A stretch of DNA of 42,756 nucleotides from Desulfobacterales bacterium (GTDB lineage Bacteria; Desulfobacterota; Desulfobacteria; Desulfobacterales; C00003060): NCBI GenBank assembly GCA_013375395.1, contig JABXJW010000007.1, positions 1 through 42,756 on the forward strand, read 5' to 3'. This document shows, piece by piece, positions 24,151-33,727 of this stretch; position 1 is the stretch's first letter; each line of letters begins with the position of its first letter. The translations under genes were made by a program, and so were the position numbers. The notes beneath the pieces were generated by a model, which saw only the letters and a program-made list of their open reading frames with translations, was not told the origin of the DNA and made no database searches.

Positions 24151-27100
24151 GGGGCCGCACCTTCCTTTCCCCCTTTTTTCTTTTCAAACATATAATAAAC
24201 AGTGGGCGACAGAAGCAGGGTAACCAGCGTGGAAACGGAGAGTCCCCCCAGCATGGTAATGCCAAATGGATTCCATGCCTCGGCCCCGACCCTTTCCGAT
24301 GCGGCCATGGGGAGCAGTCCGAAAAATGTCGTCATGGTGGTCATTAGGACGGGCCGCAGGCGGTTTTTCCCCGCGTGTGCAATCGCCTCAAACAGCGGCT
24401 CCCCCCTCTTCCGGAGCAGGTGGATGTAATCTAAGAGGACGATGGCGTTATTGACAACGATTCCCGTCAACATGACGATCCCCATAAATGACATAATACC
24501 CAGGCTGGTTCCGGTAAAATAATAGGCGTACAACGCGCCGGTGAAGGCAAAAGGGACGGAGAACATAATGATAAGAGGGTCTCTCAGGTTGGCGAACAAA
24601 GATGCCATAATCATGTAGACCATGATGATTCCCATGATAAGCAGGGTGGCAAGGTCGCGAAACGCCTTCTTCTGTATCTCCACATCACCCCCGAAACTGA
24701 TGGATATGCCCGGGGGCGTTCCCAGCCTTGCGAGCTCAGCCTCCAAGTCTGCTGTCACCGCACCCAGGGAACGCTGGTAGGTGTCGGCCTCCACCCTGAT
24801 TATCTTCTGCCTGTTTTTTCTTTCGATTTCGATGGGACCTCCTCCCTCAACTATCTTGGCAACATTTTTCAGCTTCACAGATCTGCCGTCCGGCGTAAAC
24901 AGTGGAACGTCCAGGAGATTGTTCAGCCGATCTTTATCTTTTTTCGAAAAGCGGGTAAAGATATCAAATTTATCACCCGCGTCCCGGAACTCAGTTGCCG
25001 CAACCCCGTAGAAATAGTTACGCAGCGTGCCGGCAATGCCTGCAATGTTGAGCCCCAGGTCAGATGCCTTTTCTCTGTTCACCTCTACCCACAGCTCCGG
25101 TCTTGGATCTTTCCGGCTGATTTCCGCGTCAACCAGGCCGGGAATCTTTTTCATGCTCGTCTTGACCCTTTGGGCAAAGGCAAGATTTTGTTCCAAGTCG
25201 GTTCCTTGAATCTCCAGGGAGATCGATTTCCCTCCGCCCATGAGCACGGCGGCAAGCCCGCTCTGCGCCATGACATGGATCTTGGTGATCCCGGGGATCT
25301 TCGAAACCCTGTCTCTCAGCAAGGCGGCGATATCTTCGGCCGTTCGGGATCTCTTGTCCCTGTCCACCAGCTTAAGGCCGATACTGCCCACGTTAGGTCC
25401 CTGGTCAAACCCGAGGGCCGCGGCTATGCCTTCCTTGGTTTCCCCGTCCATGGCGTAAGAGTGTCTAATCTCTTCCGGCTTTACCACTTCGTCTATGTTT
25501 TTCAAGATCGATTCAACGGCAGCATTAGTCTCTTCTATGCGAGAGCCTTCACTCAGGCGAAACCTGATGCTGACCTCTCCGGTGTCAACTACCGGAAAAA
25601 GGGAAGTAGAAAGAAAAGGAACGAGGGAAATACTGCTGACAAAGACGGACAGGGCAATAAGAACAACTGTTTTCCCGTGCTCCAAAGACCATTCAAGGAT
25701 TCGGCGGTAGGCGTCTTCCACGGCTTCAAAGCCCCTTTCGGTGAGGAAGTATAGTCGGTCGAAGACACCCTTTGTCTTGGGTGTCCGAGGTGCGGCCGTG
25801 ATCCATTTGGACGAAAGCATGGGAGTCAATAGAAAGGCGGCTAATAAAGACGACAAAAGGGTCACCACCAGGACAAAGCCGAGTTGCTTGAAAATGATCC
25901 CCGCCAGTCCTGTCAAAAACATTAGCGGCACGAATACGATGATCGTTGTCATGGTGGAAGCGGTGATGGCCATTCCCATCTCACTGGCGCCGAAGATCGC
26001 ACTGGTCTTGATCCGACCGCCCCGCTCGACATGCCTGATAATGTTTTCCAGGACTACGATGCCGTTGTCTACCACCATGCCGGCTGCAATGGCCAGGGAC
26101 ATCAACGAGACGAGGTTTATGCTATAGCCGAAGAGGTACAAGACTATGAAGGCAATGATAAGGGAGGATGGGATAATTACTACAATGATAAGAACGGCTC
26201 TCAGCCTCCTTAAAAACGCAATAGTTACCAGAGTGACAAGGAGGATGCCCCAAAACAGTGTGATTCTCAGGTTCTTTACGGAGTTAAGGATATTTTCCGA
26301 ACTGTCCATGACGATATTGATTCTTACGTCCTTGGGAAGGGTTTTTTCAAACTCTTCGAGCTTTCTTTTCACCCTTCCGGCGACCTCGACTGTGTTTTTT
26401 CCCGTCTGTTTTTGCAGGATAACAACCAGTGCCGGTCGGCCGTCTCCCCAGCCATGGAGTTCCTCGGGCTCATAAGCGTCCTCTACCCTCGCCACATCCC
26501 TGAGGTAAACAGGATTTTTTTTGTGATGGCCTATGACCGTGTTCCGCATCTCTTCTACGGACCCGTACCGTGACGGGACTCTGATAAAATAATCCTTGAA
26601 CCCCGATTTGATGCTGCCTGCCGGAATATTCATGTTTTCGGCGGCCAGGACACGATTCACCCGGTCCATGGACAGGTGAAAACCCTCTACCTTTCCCATG
26701 TCAAAGTAGACGTTTATTCTTCGTTTCAATCCGCCGTGGATGATAACCGCCCCCACGCCGGACACCCTCTTCAGGTCATCAGCGACCTGCTTGTCCACAA
26801 TGTGATAGAGCCTGGGCCAGGTCTTTTCACCGCTGATGGTCATAAACATGATAGGGGCCGAGGCACTGCTGAACTTGAAAAGCATGGGCAGATCGGCATC
26901 TTTAGGCAGGTTGCGCTTTGCCAGTTCCAGTTTATCCCTGATGTCATTGCTGGCCACATCCAGGTCGGTTCCCCAGTCGAACTTACATGCGATGAACGAC
27001 AGGTTGTCCAGGGATTTGGAGGTCAGAGTGTCCAGGTTATTAACCGTGTTGACAAAATCCTCAATGGTCTCCGTGATCTCGGTTTCCACATCCGATGCAC

Positions 27101-27263
27101 TTGCCCCCGGCCATGTAGTAATAATGGAAACCACTGGGGGCTCAACATCGGGCAGCATGTCGATGTTGAGCTTGCTCAGGGAAAAGACACCGATAAGGGC
27201 CAGCGCCAGAAAGAGCATGAGGGTGGCCACGGGTTGCTTCACCGCGAACTCCGGCAGCTTCAT
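24147..27263 (-). CDS. RND efflux transporter, inner-membrane permease (first pump)
   Basis: A 1038-aa AcrB-type permease. It begins MKLPEFAVKQPVATLMLFLALALIG and has the standard duplicated layout with twelve membrane helices and two large periplasmic domains. The helix-four segment AAGMVVDNGIVVLENIIR and the later [19 protein letters not shown] carry Asp-Asn and Asn-Asn at the proton-relay positions, so this pump lacks the classic second Asp and the Lys of AcrB. Its start overlaps the stop of the adaptor gene (27260-27263) and its end overlaps the PII-like gene. It differs clearly in sequence from the second permease in the operon, so the two probably handle different substrates. Confidence 0.93.
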   Translation of the reverse strand: MKLPEFAVKQPVATLMLFLALALIGVFSLSKLNIDMLPDVEPPVVSIITTWPGASASDVETEITETIEDFVNTVNNLDTLTSKSLDNLSFIACKFDWGTDLDVASNDIRDKLELAKRNLPKDADLPMLFKFSSASAPIMFMTISGEKTWPRLYHIVDKQVADDLKRVSGVGAVIIHGGLKRRINVYFDMGKVEGFHLSMDRVNRVLAAENMNIPAGSIKSGFKDYFIRVPSRYGSVEEMRNTVIGHHKKNPVYLRDVARVEDAYEPEELHGWGDGRPALVVILQKQTGKNTVEVAGRVKRKLEEFEKTLPKDVRINIVMDSSENILNSVKNLRITLFWGILLVTLVTIAFLRRLRAVLIIVVIIPSSLIIAFIVLYLFGYSINLVSLMSLAIAAGMVVDNGIVVLENIIRHVERGGRIKTSAIFGASEMGMAITASTMTTIIVFVPLMFLTGLAGIIFKQLGFVLVVTLLSSLLAAFLLTPMLSSKWITAAPRTPKTKGVFDRLYFLTERGFEAVEDAYRRILEWSLEHGKTVVLIALSVFVSSISLVPFLSTSLFPVVDTGEVSIRFRLSEGSRIEETNAAVESILKNIDEVVKPEEIRHSYAMDGETKEGIAAALGFDQGPNVGSIGLKLVDRDKRSRTAEDIAALLRDRVSKIPGITKIHVMAQSGLAAVLMGGGKSISLEIQGTDLEQNLAFAQRVKTSMKKIPGLVDAEISRKDPRPELWVEVNREKASDLGLNIAGIAGTLRNYFYGVAATEFRDAGDKFDIFTRFSKKDKDRLNNLLDVPLFTPDGRSVKLKNVAKIVEGGGPIEIERKNRQKIIRVEADTYQRSLGAVTADLEAELARLGTPPGISISFGGDVEIQKKAFRDLATLLIMGIIMVYMIMASLFANLRDPLIIMFSVPFAFTGALYAYYFTGTSLGIMSFMGIVMLTGIVVNNAIVLLDYIHLLRKRGEPLFEAIAHAGKNRLRPVLMTTMTTFFGLLPMAASERVGAEAWNPFGITMLGGLSVSTLVTLLLSPTVYYMFEKKKGGKEGAAP

Positions 27264-28492
27264 TTGCCACTCCTCTGACCAGCCTCGGCCCCGGCTTCTT
27301 CATTCTCAATAATGACCCGCACACCGTCCCCGAGCCTGTTCTGGCCCCTTACCACCACCTGCTCCCCGGCATCCAGCCCTTCGCGGACCTCAACATAATT
27401 GTGCTGGCTGATGCCGGTCTCGATGTTTTTCTGGACGGCTTGGCCGTTTTCTATCACGAAAACATAGTAGTTGCCTGTTCCGGGCAGATTCACCAGGGCA
27501 TCCCGCGGGATAACGGTGGCCGGTGTCTCGCCCAGATAAAGGCGAATACGGGCAAACATCCCTGAACGGAGTACGCGGTCTTTGTTCTTAATATGTATCT
27601 CGATCTCACCGGTCCGGGTGGCGGGGTCGATGGTCGGGGTGATGATCGACACGGCGCCGCTGAAGACCTTTTCCGGAAATGCATCAACCTTAACTTCTAC
27701 CCGCATTCCTTTCTTAATATGAGGAAAGTCTTTTTCGGTAACCGAGGTGACAATCTTTACCTTCTCTTCAGAGGAAATACGGACAATCGGTTTCCTTGTG
27801 TCCGACATGGCGCCCCGGTCTACATAGCGGGCAGAGACAAGGCCGCCCACGGGGGCGTAAATCTTGTGCTCTCCATGGAGAATTTCGAGTTGCTTCAATG
27901 TTTCTTGAGATTGTCTTAGTTGTGCTTTGGCGGCTTTTGCACGGGCATTGATGTGGTCGAGTTGCTGTCTGGCGGCAGCCTTCTCTTTGTAAAGGTATTC
28001 TATCCGTGCATAATCCTTTTCCAGCACATCAAGATTCGCCTCTGCCATATCAACGGCGGCTCCGGCCTGCGCTACCTGCGCCTTTATCGCATCCCTTTCA
28101 AGCACGGCGATAAGGGCGCCTCTTTTCACAAAATCCCCTTTTTCCACACGCAGCCTCTCAATGATCTTGCCCGGAACCTTGGGATATACATCGACTGCGA
28201 TCATGGGCCGGATGTCTCCGGTCTGCTCCAGAATCGACTTGAGATTCATGACCTTTGATCCGGCAACCTGTACGGGAATCTTTTCTTCCTTTTTTACTTC
28301 TACCTTTTTCTGCGTCTTGAATTTAATATAGTTAAAGATTGCAAGTCCGGCAAAAGCCAGAATAACTATAGCCGCTACAATGGTCTCTGTTTCCCTTTTC
28401 TTGACCCTTTTCACCGCGGCCATAACATTTGTAAAAGCCGTCTGAGCTACAATGGTCTCTGTTTTCCTTTTCTTGACCCTTTTGTTTTCCAT
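27260..28492 (-). CDS. RND efflux periplasmic adaptor (membrane fusion protein, first pump)
   Basis: A 410-aa AcrA-type adaptor. The membrane anchor is IVAAIVILAFAGLAIFNYI (about 39-57). The lipoyl part reads VYPKVPGKIIERLRVEKGDFV and GALIAVLERDAI. A helical hairpin follows (to about 205), then the second lipoyl half HKIYAPVGGLVSARYVDRG and a beta-barrel (KKGMRVEVKVDAFPEKVFSGAV). GGAGAG precedes the start at 28492. Its first ~46 residues contain RVKKR-x-TETIVA twice, 24 residues apart, reflecting an in-frame duplication in the DNA. It is the first pump gene after tolC and is translationally coupled to the permease downstream. Confidence 0.91.
   Translation of the reverse strand: MENKRVKKRKTETIVAQTAFTNVMAAVKRVKKRETETIVAAIVILAFAGLAIFNYIKFKTQKKVEVKKEEKIPVQVAGSKVMNLKSILEQTGDIRPMIAVDVYPKVPGKIIERLRVEKGDFVKRGALIAVLERDAIKAQVAQAGAAVDMAEANLDVLEKDYARIEYLYKEKAAARQQLDHINARAKAAKAQLRQSQETLKQLEILHGEHKIYAPVGGLVSARYVDRGAMSDTRKPIVRISSEEKVKIVTSVTEKDFPHIKKGMRVEVKVDAFPEKVFSGAVSIITPTIDPATRTGEIEIHIKNKDRVLRSGMFARIRLYLGETPATVIPRDALVNLPGTGNYYVFVIENGQAVQKNIETGISQHNYVEVREGLDAGEQVVVRGQNRLGDGVRVIIENEEAGAEAGQRSGK
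28374..28484. repeat. In-frame duplication (72-bp period) in the other adaptor-gene start
   Basis: A ~39-base segment (28374-28412) recurs at 28446-28484 with a single mismatch, offset by exactly 72 bases (24 codons). It makes the N-terminus of the adaptor repeat RVKKR-x-TETIVA. Confidence 0.9.
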
Positions 28493-28511
28493 AAAGCGTG
28501 TACTCTCCTTG

Positions 28512-28662
28512 GTTAGTCACTGGTCATTGGTCATTGGTTTGCTTGGCGTTGCCTGATTTTTTTTGGTGTATCCAGACAAGGGCGGATCGCGTGATTTTGC
28601 AGGTATCCGGCATCGGAGATCGGTTAGTCACGTGCATGACCGGTGACTAATGACTAATAACC
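28512..28662. repeat. TGACCAATGACTA-type intergenic repeats between tolC and the adaptor gene
   Basis: 28512-28543 has TCACTGGTCATTGGTCATTGG, trimmed here to its core GGTCATTGGTCATTGG, and 28623-28662 has GTGACTAATGACTAATAACC right after the tolC stop. These are members of a repeat family seen at six or more other places in the window, all intergenic. Confidence 0.75.
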
Positions 28663-28663
28663 A

Positions 28664-29989
28664 TTATCTTCTGCCCGCCGCCCGCTCAAGTTCGGCGAGC
28701 GATATCATATACCCGTAAAGGGCGCTGTAATAGTTTGTCTCCGTCTGGTTCGAAAAGGTCCTCGCATCCAAAACCTCACTGGAAGTTGTCATTTGCTGTT
28801 GGTACTGGAGGTTTGTAATGCGCCAGTTCTCCTTTGCCTGGGCCAGAGATTCCTTTGCAGTCTGGATGTTCTTCTCCGCAACCTTGAGATCCAGAAAGGC
28901 GTTTTTCACTTCCAGCTTGATGCTGTCTTCGATCCTTTTCAGTTTTTCAGCCAGAGAGCGTTTTTGACGGCGATATTTACCGACATCCGCCCTTGTCTTT
29001 CCCCATTCAAAAAAAATCCAAGTCGCCTGAGCGGTAATGCTGCTATTGTGCCAGTTCCCGAAGTCATTCTCCGTGGCTTCCGGATTATGTCCGTTCTGCT
29101 CGTACCTCCCTACCAAAGCCACCTGCGGATAGTAGGAACTCCGGGCGAGCCTGACGGCATGATCCGAATTCTCTATTGCAAGACGCAGGCCCTTCAATTC
29201 AGGTCTGTTTTCCATTGCCTCTTTGATGAGACTGCCAAGGTCATAAGCACACGGCGTGATGTCCAGTATGTCCTCCACATCGGTTTTTCTGTTAAGATCG
29301 ATTTGCAGCAGGGTGTTGAAGGCAGAGATCGCCATCTCCACATTACTTTCGGACCTTACCCGGTTCTGAGTGGCATCGGCCAAGGCTACCTTTGATTTCA
29401 ACAAGTCATTATAAGGGATCATGCCCTGTTCATAAAATTTCTCCGCATCGCTCACGTGGGATTTAAGCTGCCTGACCGCTTCGTCCGCCACCAAAAGGAA
29501 TTTCTTTGTAAGGAGTATATTGAAATACGCGGCCTTAACTTGTTTAACCACATCCAGAACGGCTTGCTCCTTTTCCGCAATCTTTATGTCAATCCCAAGC
29601 TTTGCCATCTTGTACTTGGTTGAAAGGGCAAAGCCGGTAAAAAGAGGCTGGCTCAATGTAACGTCCCAATGATACTGATCTTTGTCTCCGATGACCCTTT
29701 CCACGCCCCCTGTTTTCATGTAAGGAGTCTCTTTCAATCCCGTGTAAGAATATGTTGCCGATGCCTTTGGCAAAAAGTCAGCCACGGCACTTTTCCGCCC
29801 TGCTATTGCCGCCTTTTGGTTTTCAATGGCCTCTCTTATGAGGGTATTATTAGCTATGGCGATTTCAATAGCCCGCTGCAAAGTGAATGGGACATCCCCG
29901 GTATCCGCGGCAAAGACCACGGCAGCCCACAAAAGAGCCACAACCATGCTACAGGCCGGTGTTCTGTAAGAGATCCTCCTTTTAGCCAT
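28664..29989 (-). CDS. TolC-family outer-membrane efflux channel
   Basis: A 441-aa protein. A signal peptide (SMVVALLWAAVVFA, ending near residue 27) precedes the mature start DTGDVPFTLQRAIEIAIANN, the usual L-x-x-A-I-x-x-A-L-x-x-N opening of TolC proteins. Two homologous halves follow, with LSQPLFTGFALSTKYKMA in the first and ATWIFFEWGKTRADVGKYRRQ in the second, and long alpha-helices that build the periplasmic tunnel. It overlaps the end of the tetR gene by eight bases and precedes two complete pump modules. It is the only outer-membrane channel seen here, so it may serve both pumps. Confidence 0.92.
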   Translation of the reverse strand: MAKRRISYRTPACSMVVALLWAAVVFAADTGDVPFTLQRAIEIAIANNTLIREAIENQKAAIAGRKSAVADFLPKASATYSYTGLKETPYMKTGGVERVIGDKDQYHWDVTLSQPLFTGFALSTKYKMAKLGIDIKIAEKEQAVLDVVKQVKAAYFNILLTKKFLLVADEAVRQLKSHVSDAEKFYEQGMIPYNDLLKSKVALADATQNRVRSESNVEMAISAFNTLLQIDLNRKTDVEDILDITPCAYDLGSLIKEAMENRPELKGLRLAIENSDHAVRLARSSYYPQVALVGRYEQNGHNPEATENDFGNWHNSSITAQATWIFFEWGKTRADVGKYRRQKRSLAEKLKRIEDSIKLEVKNAFLDLKVAEKNIQTAKESLAQAKENWRITNLQYQQQMTTSSEVLDARTFSNQTETNYYSALYGYMISLAELERAAGRR

Positions 29990-30608
29990 GGGCGCCCCCT
30001 GTATAAACCTGCTGAAAGAATATCTCTAGAATGAGGTTTGCATCCAGCCAGTGTTTGTCAGGATGCTCCAGGTGCTCAAACAGAAAGGCATTGGAAATGC
30101 CTTCAAGGGCGACGGCAAGGAGGTGCGGATCAAATTTTGCGAACAACTTTTTTTTGATCCCGCTTGCAAAAAGAGCTTCTATTTCCTTGAGTGTCATTTC
30201 ATAGTTCTTCTTTATTTCCTTGTCGAGGCCGGCCTTGATGTTAAAACTGCCCCCACGCGTTTCCGCGACATAGAGCCGGACAAAGTCCAGGCTGTCCATG
30301 AAGAGTCGTATTTTTGCTTCGAGCCAGGTCCTGATCTTTTTCATCTCATCACCCGGGGTTTGCAGGGCCGCGGTGAGTGCGGAACGGAATTCTCGGGCCT
30401 TTTCCAGGATAAGGGCGAGGTAAAGGTCCTCCTTCTTTGAAAAGAACTTGTAGAGAGTTCCCACGGCAAATTCAGACTTCTGCGCAATTTCATGCATTGA
30501 CACATTGTGGAAGCCCCTCTCCGAAAAAAGCTTGAGCGCTACTTGAAGAATCTCCTGGCGATGGCGCAAATACTCCCTTTCTTTTCTTGAAAGCTTCAAG
30601 TCTTCCAT
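29982..30608 (-). CDS. TetR/AcrR-family transcriptional regulator
   Basis: A 208-aa repressor-like protein. The DNA-binding helix-turn-helix lies at the N-terminus: ILQVALKLFSERGFHNVSMHEIAQKSEFAVGTLYKFFSKKEDLYLAL. The rest is an all-helical ligand-binding and dimerisation domain. The ATG at 30608 has AAGGAG upstream and gives the normal length; an in-frame start at 30659 is unlikely. It heads the efflux operon and most likely controls it, with repression relieved by a pump substrate. The overlap with tolC implies a single transcript. Confidence 0.93.
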   Translation of the reverse strand: MEDLKLSRKEREYLRHRQEILQVALKLFSERGFHNVSMHEIAQKSEFAVGTLYKFFSKKEDLYLALILEKAREFRSALTAALQTPGDEMKKIRTWLEAKIRLFMDSLDFVRLYVAETRGGSFNIKAGLDKEIKKNYEMTLKEIEALFASGIKKKLFAKFDPHLLAVALEGISNAFLFEHLEHPDKHWLDANLILEIFFQQVYTGGAHG

Positions 30609-30657
30609 TTCAAATCTCCTTTTTGCCAACCGCCGACCAAAAGATGAACCAATATTC

Positions 30658-30686
30658 ACAATACGACACTGCGCTCATACAATCAA
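30658..30686 (-). promoter_or_regulatory. Candidate promoter of the tetR-efflux operon
   Basis: On the minus strand TTGATT (30681-30686) and TATTGT (30658-30663) are 17 bases apart, about 50 bases before the tetR start. Moderate match to consensus. No clear operator palindrome could be fixed. Confidence 0.4.
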
Positions 30687-30902
30687 CGAAAAACGGCGGC
30701 TCGGAGAGGCCTACGCCCCAGAGAGCTTCGCCGCTCCAAAGAGGGAAATTCCCATGCAATCAAGTTTTGCGCGGGTGTCAATACATGAATTGAAGGAATT
30801 GCTGCAAGAATAGTGAACAGTCGCGATTTCGGGGAACTACTATGCGGCGGGGGTGGACAGGCTTGTGCCAAAACAGCTTTGGGCCCGGCCTTGAGAGGGC
30901 CG

Positions 30903-32087
30903 TCAGGATCGAAACCGTTTGAGAACCCGTTCAAAGCCCGGCATGGCCCGTTTTATGGTTTCATCATCCACACAGAACGCAATGCGAAAATAGCCGGGCG
31001 CACCAAAGCCGCTCCCCGGCACTGTAAGGATGAGTTCTTCCTGTAAGGCCCGGACAAAGGCCACGTCATCTGCGACAGGAGTCTTTGGGAACAGGTAGAA
31101 CGCCCCTTTTGGTTTGATAAATTCATAGCCGCACTCGGAGAGGCCGGCGCAAAGGATCTCTCTCTTTTTTTCATATATCTCCGCATCCACAGATACGCCT
31201 TGCAAGAACTCAACGGTTCGCTGCATCAATGCCGGGGCGTTGACGTAGCCCAGGATGCGATTGGCAAGGACCATGCCGGCCAAAAGATCCTCTTTATAAG
31301 TCGCTTGAGGATTTACGGCCAAAAAGCCGATCCGTTCCCCTGGAATGGACAGGTCCTTTGAATAGGATGTGGCTATTATGCCCTCGGCATAGCAGGAAAA
31401 CAGACCCGGCGCCTGAACCCCGTCAAAGGTGATCTTTCGATAAGGTTCATCGGAAATAAGATAAAGGGTCCTTTTTAGCCTGCGGCCTTCTGCCGTCAAT
31501 AGCGCCCCTAACTGCAAGAGACTTTCCTTCGAATAGATTTGACCTGAAGGGTTGTTGGGTGAATTGATCAGCACGGCCTTGGTACTTGGTGTGACGGCGG
31601 CCTCGATGGCCTGAAGGTCGAGTGTGAAATCAGACTTGGTCGGCACGGTCTTGAGCACCCCCCCATGATTGTCTGCATAAAAAGAGTACTCTACAAAATA
31701 GGGTGCAGGGGTTATGACCTCATCACCGGGGTCAAGGATCGCCTTCAAGATCACATTAAGGGCGCCGGCGGCCCCGCAGGTCATGATGACCTCATTTGCC
31801 GTAACGGCAACACCTTGCTCCCCGGAGACAAACTTCGCCACCGCATTGCGCACGGAGGCATATCCTGCGTTTGGCATATAGCCATGGTCTCCACTGCTCG
31901 AGGCATTGGCCACATCGATTAGAATCTCCTTGAAGCGGGCAGGGGGCTCGAGGTTAGGATTCCCGAGGCTGAAGTCAAAGACGTTCTCTTCGCCGTGCCG
32001 TGCCTTTAGCTGAACACCCTGCTCAAACATCTTTCGGATCCAAGAGGCATTCTCAAGGATAGTTTGAATCTTTGCAGCTATTGCCAT
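30903..32087 (-). CDS. Pyridoxal-phosphate-dependent aminotransferase, class I
   Basis: A 394-aa fold-type I aminotransferase of the aspartate aminotransferase group. Landmarks are FSLGNPNLEPP at the start, GAAGALNVIL at the cofactor phosphate cup, PYFVEY, the SPNNPSG motif (176-182), SDEPYRKITFDG (212-223) and SYSKDLSIPGERIG with the Schiff-base lysine K244. A strong AAGGAGG precedes the ATG. The gene stands alone, divergent from fabH. The donor and acceptor amino acids cannot be read from the sequence; aspartate, alanine or aromatic substrates are all possible. Confidence 0.9.
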   Translation of the reverse strand: MAIAAKIQTILENASWIRKMFEQGVQLKARHGEENVFDFSLGNPNLEPPARFKEILIDVANASSSGDHGYMPNAGYASVRNAVAKFVSGEQGVAVTANEVIMTCGAAGALNVILKAILDPGDEVITPAPYFVEYSFYADNHGGVLKTVPTKSDFTLDLQAIEAAVTPSTKAVLINSPNNPSGQIYSKESLLQLGALLTAEGRRLKRTLYLISDEPYRKITFDGVQAPGLFSCYAEGIIATSYSKDLSIPGERIGFLAVNPQATYKEDLLAGMVLANRILGYVNAPALMQRTVEFLQGVSVDAEIYEKKREILCAGLSECGYEFIKPKGAFYLFPKTPVADDVAFVRALQEELILTVPGSGFGAPGYFRIAFCVDDETIKRAMPGFERVLKRFRS

Positions 32088-32294
32088 GGAAGCCTCCTTG
32101 AAAGATCGTTATTTCGTTGGAGTGCCGGAAAATGAATCCAATTTCCAAATCCTTGCCGACAGAGCAATAAAGCATAAAATGCCGAAAAAGCAAGAGTGGC
32201 ACAATCTTTGCTTTGCGACAAAAAAACACCAAAAAAAAAGATGACGTTGCACATTTTTCATGTTAAACATCACGCAAATTTTTGAACTGCAAGA

Positions 32295-32328
32295 GCGAGC
32301 GCATTCCCCGTCCGCCTCTGGTGGACTG
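32295..32328. repeat. 34-bp dispersed repeat, left copy (inverted copy at 33728-33761)
   Basis: GCGAGCGCATTCCCCGTCCG and the following 14 bases recur inverted at 33728-33761 with one mismatch in 34. The two copies bracket fabH and the Nfu gene. Confidence 0.9.
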
Positions 32329-32364
32329 CAGGGAGCTTCAATCAACAGTTGAGAGGATGCATTC

Positions 32365-33357
32365 ATGACAAGAGGACGCATTGTAGGGACGGGTTCCACG
32401 ACACCTATGAGGGTCCTGACCAATAAGGATCTTGAAAAAATCGTAGATACGACGGATGAATGGATCACACGGCGCACAGGGATCAAGGAGCGACGCATTT
32501 CCTCAGACGGGCAAGGCGAAAACACCTCCGAGATGGGTACAAAAGCCTCTTTGAAGGCGCTCGATATGTCCGGGATTTCACCTGAGGACCTCGATATGAT
32601 CGTAGTGGGCACAGTAACGCCGGACTGTCAATTTCCGTCAGTGGCGTGCCTGGTACAAAAAGACCTCGGGGCCGGCAAGGCCGTGGCATTTGACGTTTCT
32701 GCCGGATGTTCGGGCTTTCTTTATGCCCTGTCCGTCGCAGATAATGCCATTGTAACGGGTAGCTGCCGGAATGCCCTGGTCGTTGGTGCGGAACGTCTTT
32801 CGGCCATCACAAACTGGGATGATCGAACCACCTGCGTGTTGCTGGGCGACGGTTCCGGTGCGGTGGTCCTCACTGCGGGTACGGAGGACGACGGCATACT
32901 GTCAACCCATTTGCAGTCTGACGGCAATTTCTGGAACCTCCTCTATACTGCTGACGCAACCTGCAAGATCCCTGAAATCCTGGATACCGTCGAAGGGAAG
33001 CCTTTCTATTTGAAAATGGACGGAAACCGTCTTTTCAAGAAGGCGGTTCCGTGTCTGGCCAACATTGCCGTCTCTGCCCTGGAACACCATGGCTTGTCCC
33101 GCGATGACGTCAAATTGATGATCCCTCACCAGGCCAACATCAGAATCATCCAGGCTGTGGCGGAAAGGATGCTTATACCCATGGACAAGGTCTATACCAA
33201 TCTCCACAAGTACGGCAATACCTCTTCGGCCTCCATACCCATTGCATTGGACGAGGCATATCGAGAGGGCCTGTTGGAACCGGGTGATTATGTGCTATTG
33301 GTGACCTTTGGGGCAGGCCTGACCTGGGGGGCGTCGGTCGTGAAGTGGTCCATTTAA
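32365..33357 (+). CDS. fabH: 3-oxoacyl-ACP synthase III (KAS III)
   Basis: A 330-aa thiolase-fold enzyme that condenses acetyl-CoA (or a branched starter) with malonyl-ACP to begin fatty acid synthesis. The catalytic triad is visible: C115 in [15 protein letters not shown]255 in [10 protein letters not shown] and N285 in [14 protein letters not shown]. The N-terminal [14 protein letters not shown] and the C-terminal [18 protein letters not shown] are typical, as is the length. It stands outside any fab cluster and is convergent with the Nfu gene, overlapping it by four bases. GAGAGG lies upstream of the start. Confidence 0.95.
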   Translation: MTRGRIVGTGSTTPMRVLTNKDLEKIVDTTDEWITRRTGIKERRISSDGQGENTSEMGTKASLKALDMSGISPEDLDMIVVGTVTPDCQFPSVACLVQKDLGAGKAVAFDVSAGCSGFLYALSVADNAIVTGSCRNALVVGAERLSAITNWDDRTTCVLLGDGSGAVVLTAGTEDDGILSTHLQSDGNFWNLLYTADATCKIPEILDTVEGKPFYLKMDGNRLFKKAVPCLANIAVSALEHHGLSRDDVKLMIPHQANIRIIQAVAERMLIPMDKVYTNLHKYGNTSSASIPIALDEAYREGLLEPGDYVLLVTFGAGLTWGASVVKWSI

Positions 33358-33575
33358 TCGACTGCATCCACCCGATCCACCTGTGGGACTTCATTTTTGA
33401 TAAATCTTTCAATGCCGTTCTTTAAAGTCATCTGAGACATTGGACAGCCCTTGCACGCTCCCTGAAGACGCACCTTGACCACGCCGTCGTCAACCGCAAC
33501 CAACTCTACATCTCCGCCGTCAGCCTGAAGCATTGGCCGTATCTTGTCGATGACTGCTTGAACCGATTCTTTCAT
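33354..33575 (-). CDS. NifU C-terminal-domain (Nfu) iron-sulfur scaffold protein
   Basis: A 73-aa single-domain Nfu protein. It has the family core [22 protein letters not shown] and the cluster-binding motif [12 protein letters not shown] with C41 and C44. Such proteins bind a transient [4Fe-4S] cluster as a dimer and hand it to target enzymes. GGAGGGG lies before the ATG. It is monocistronic and its last bases overlap the end of fabH on the other strand. Confidence 0.93.
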   Translation of the reverse strand: MKESVQAVIDKIRPMLQADGGDVELVAVDDGVVKVRLQGACKGCPMSQMTLKNGIERFIKNEVPQVDRVDAVD

Positions 33576-33650
33576 GTTTCCCCTCCGTTTTGGATCTTAG
33601 CCTACCATAAACGGAATCATCGTTTTTTGCAACCTGTATTGTGGGAGCCG

Positions 33651-33710
33651 ATGCCTGATAGATAGGAAGTGAATATGCGTAAAGATACATACAAGTATCG
33701 GAAATCCGTC
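33651..33710. repeat. 5' fragment of the four-helix-bundle repeat element (copy C)
   Basis: GATGCCTGATAGATAGGAAG then ATATGCGTAAAGATACATACAAG matches the upstream arm and first codons of the broken four-helix-bundle gene at 42490-42545, after which similarity fades. The rest of the gene is absent. Confidence 0.75.
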
Positions 33711-33727
33711 AGAATTAAAGATCCCCG

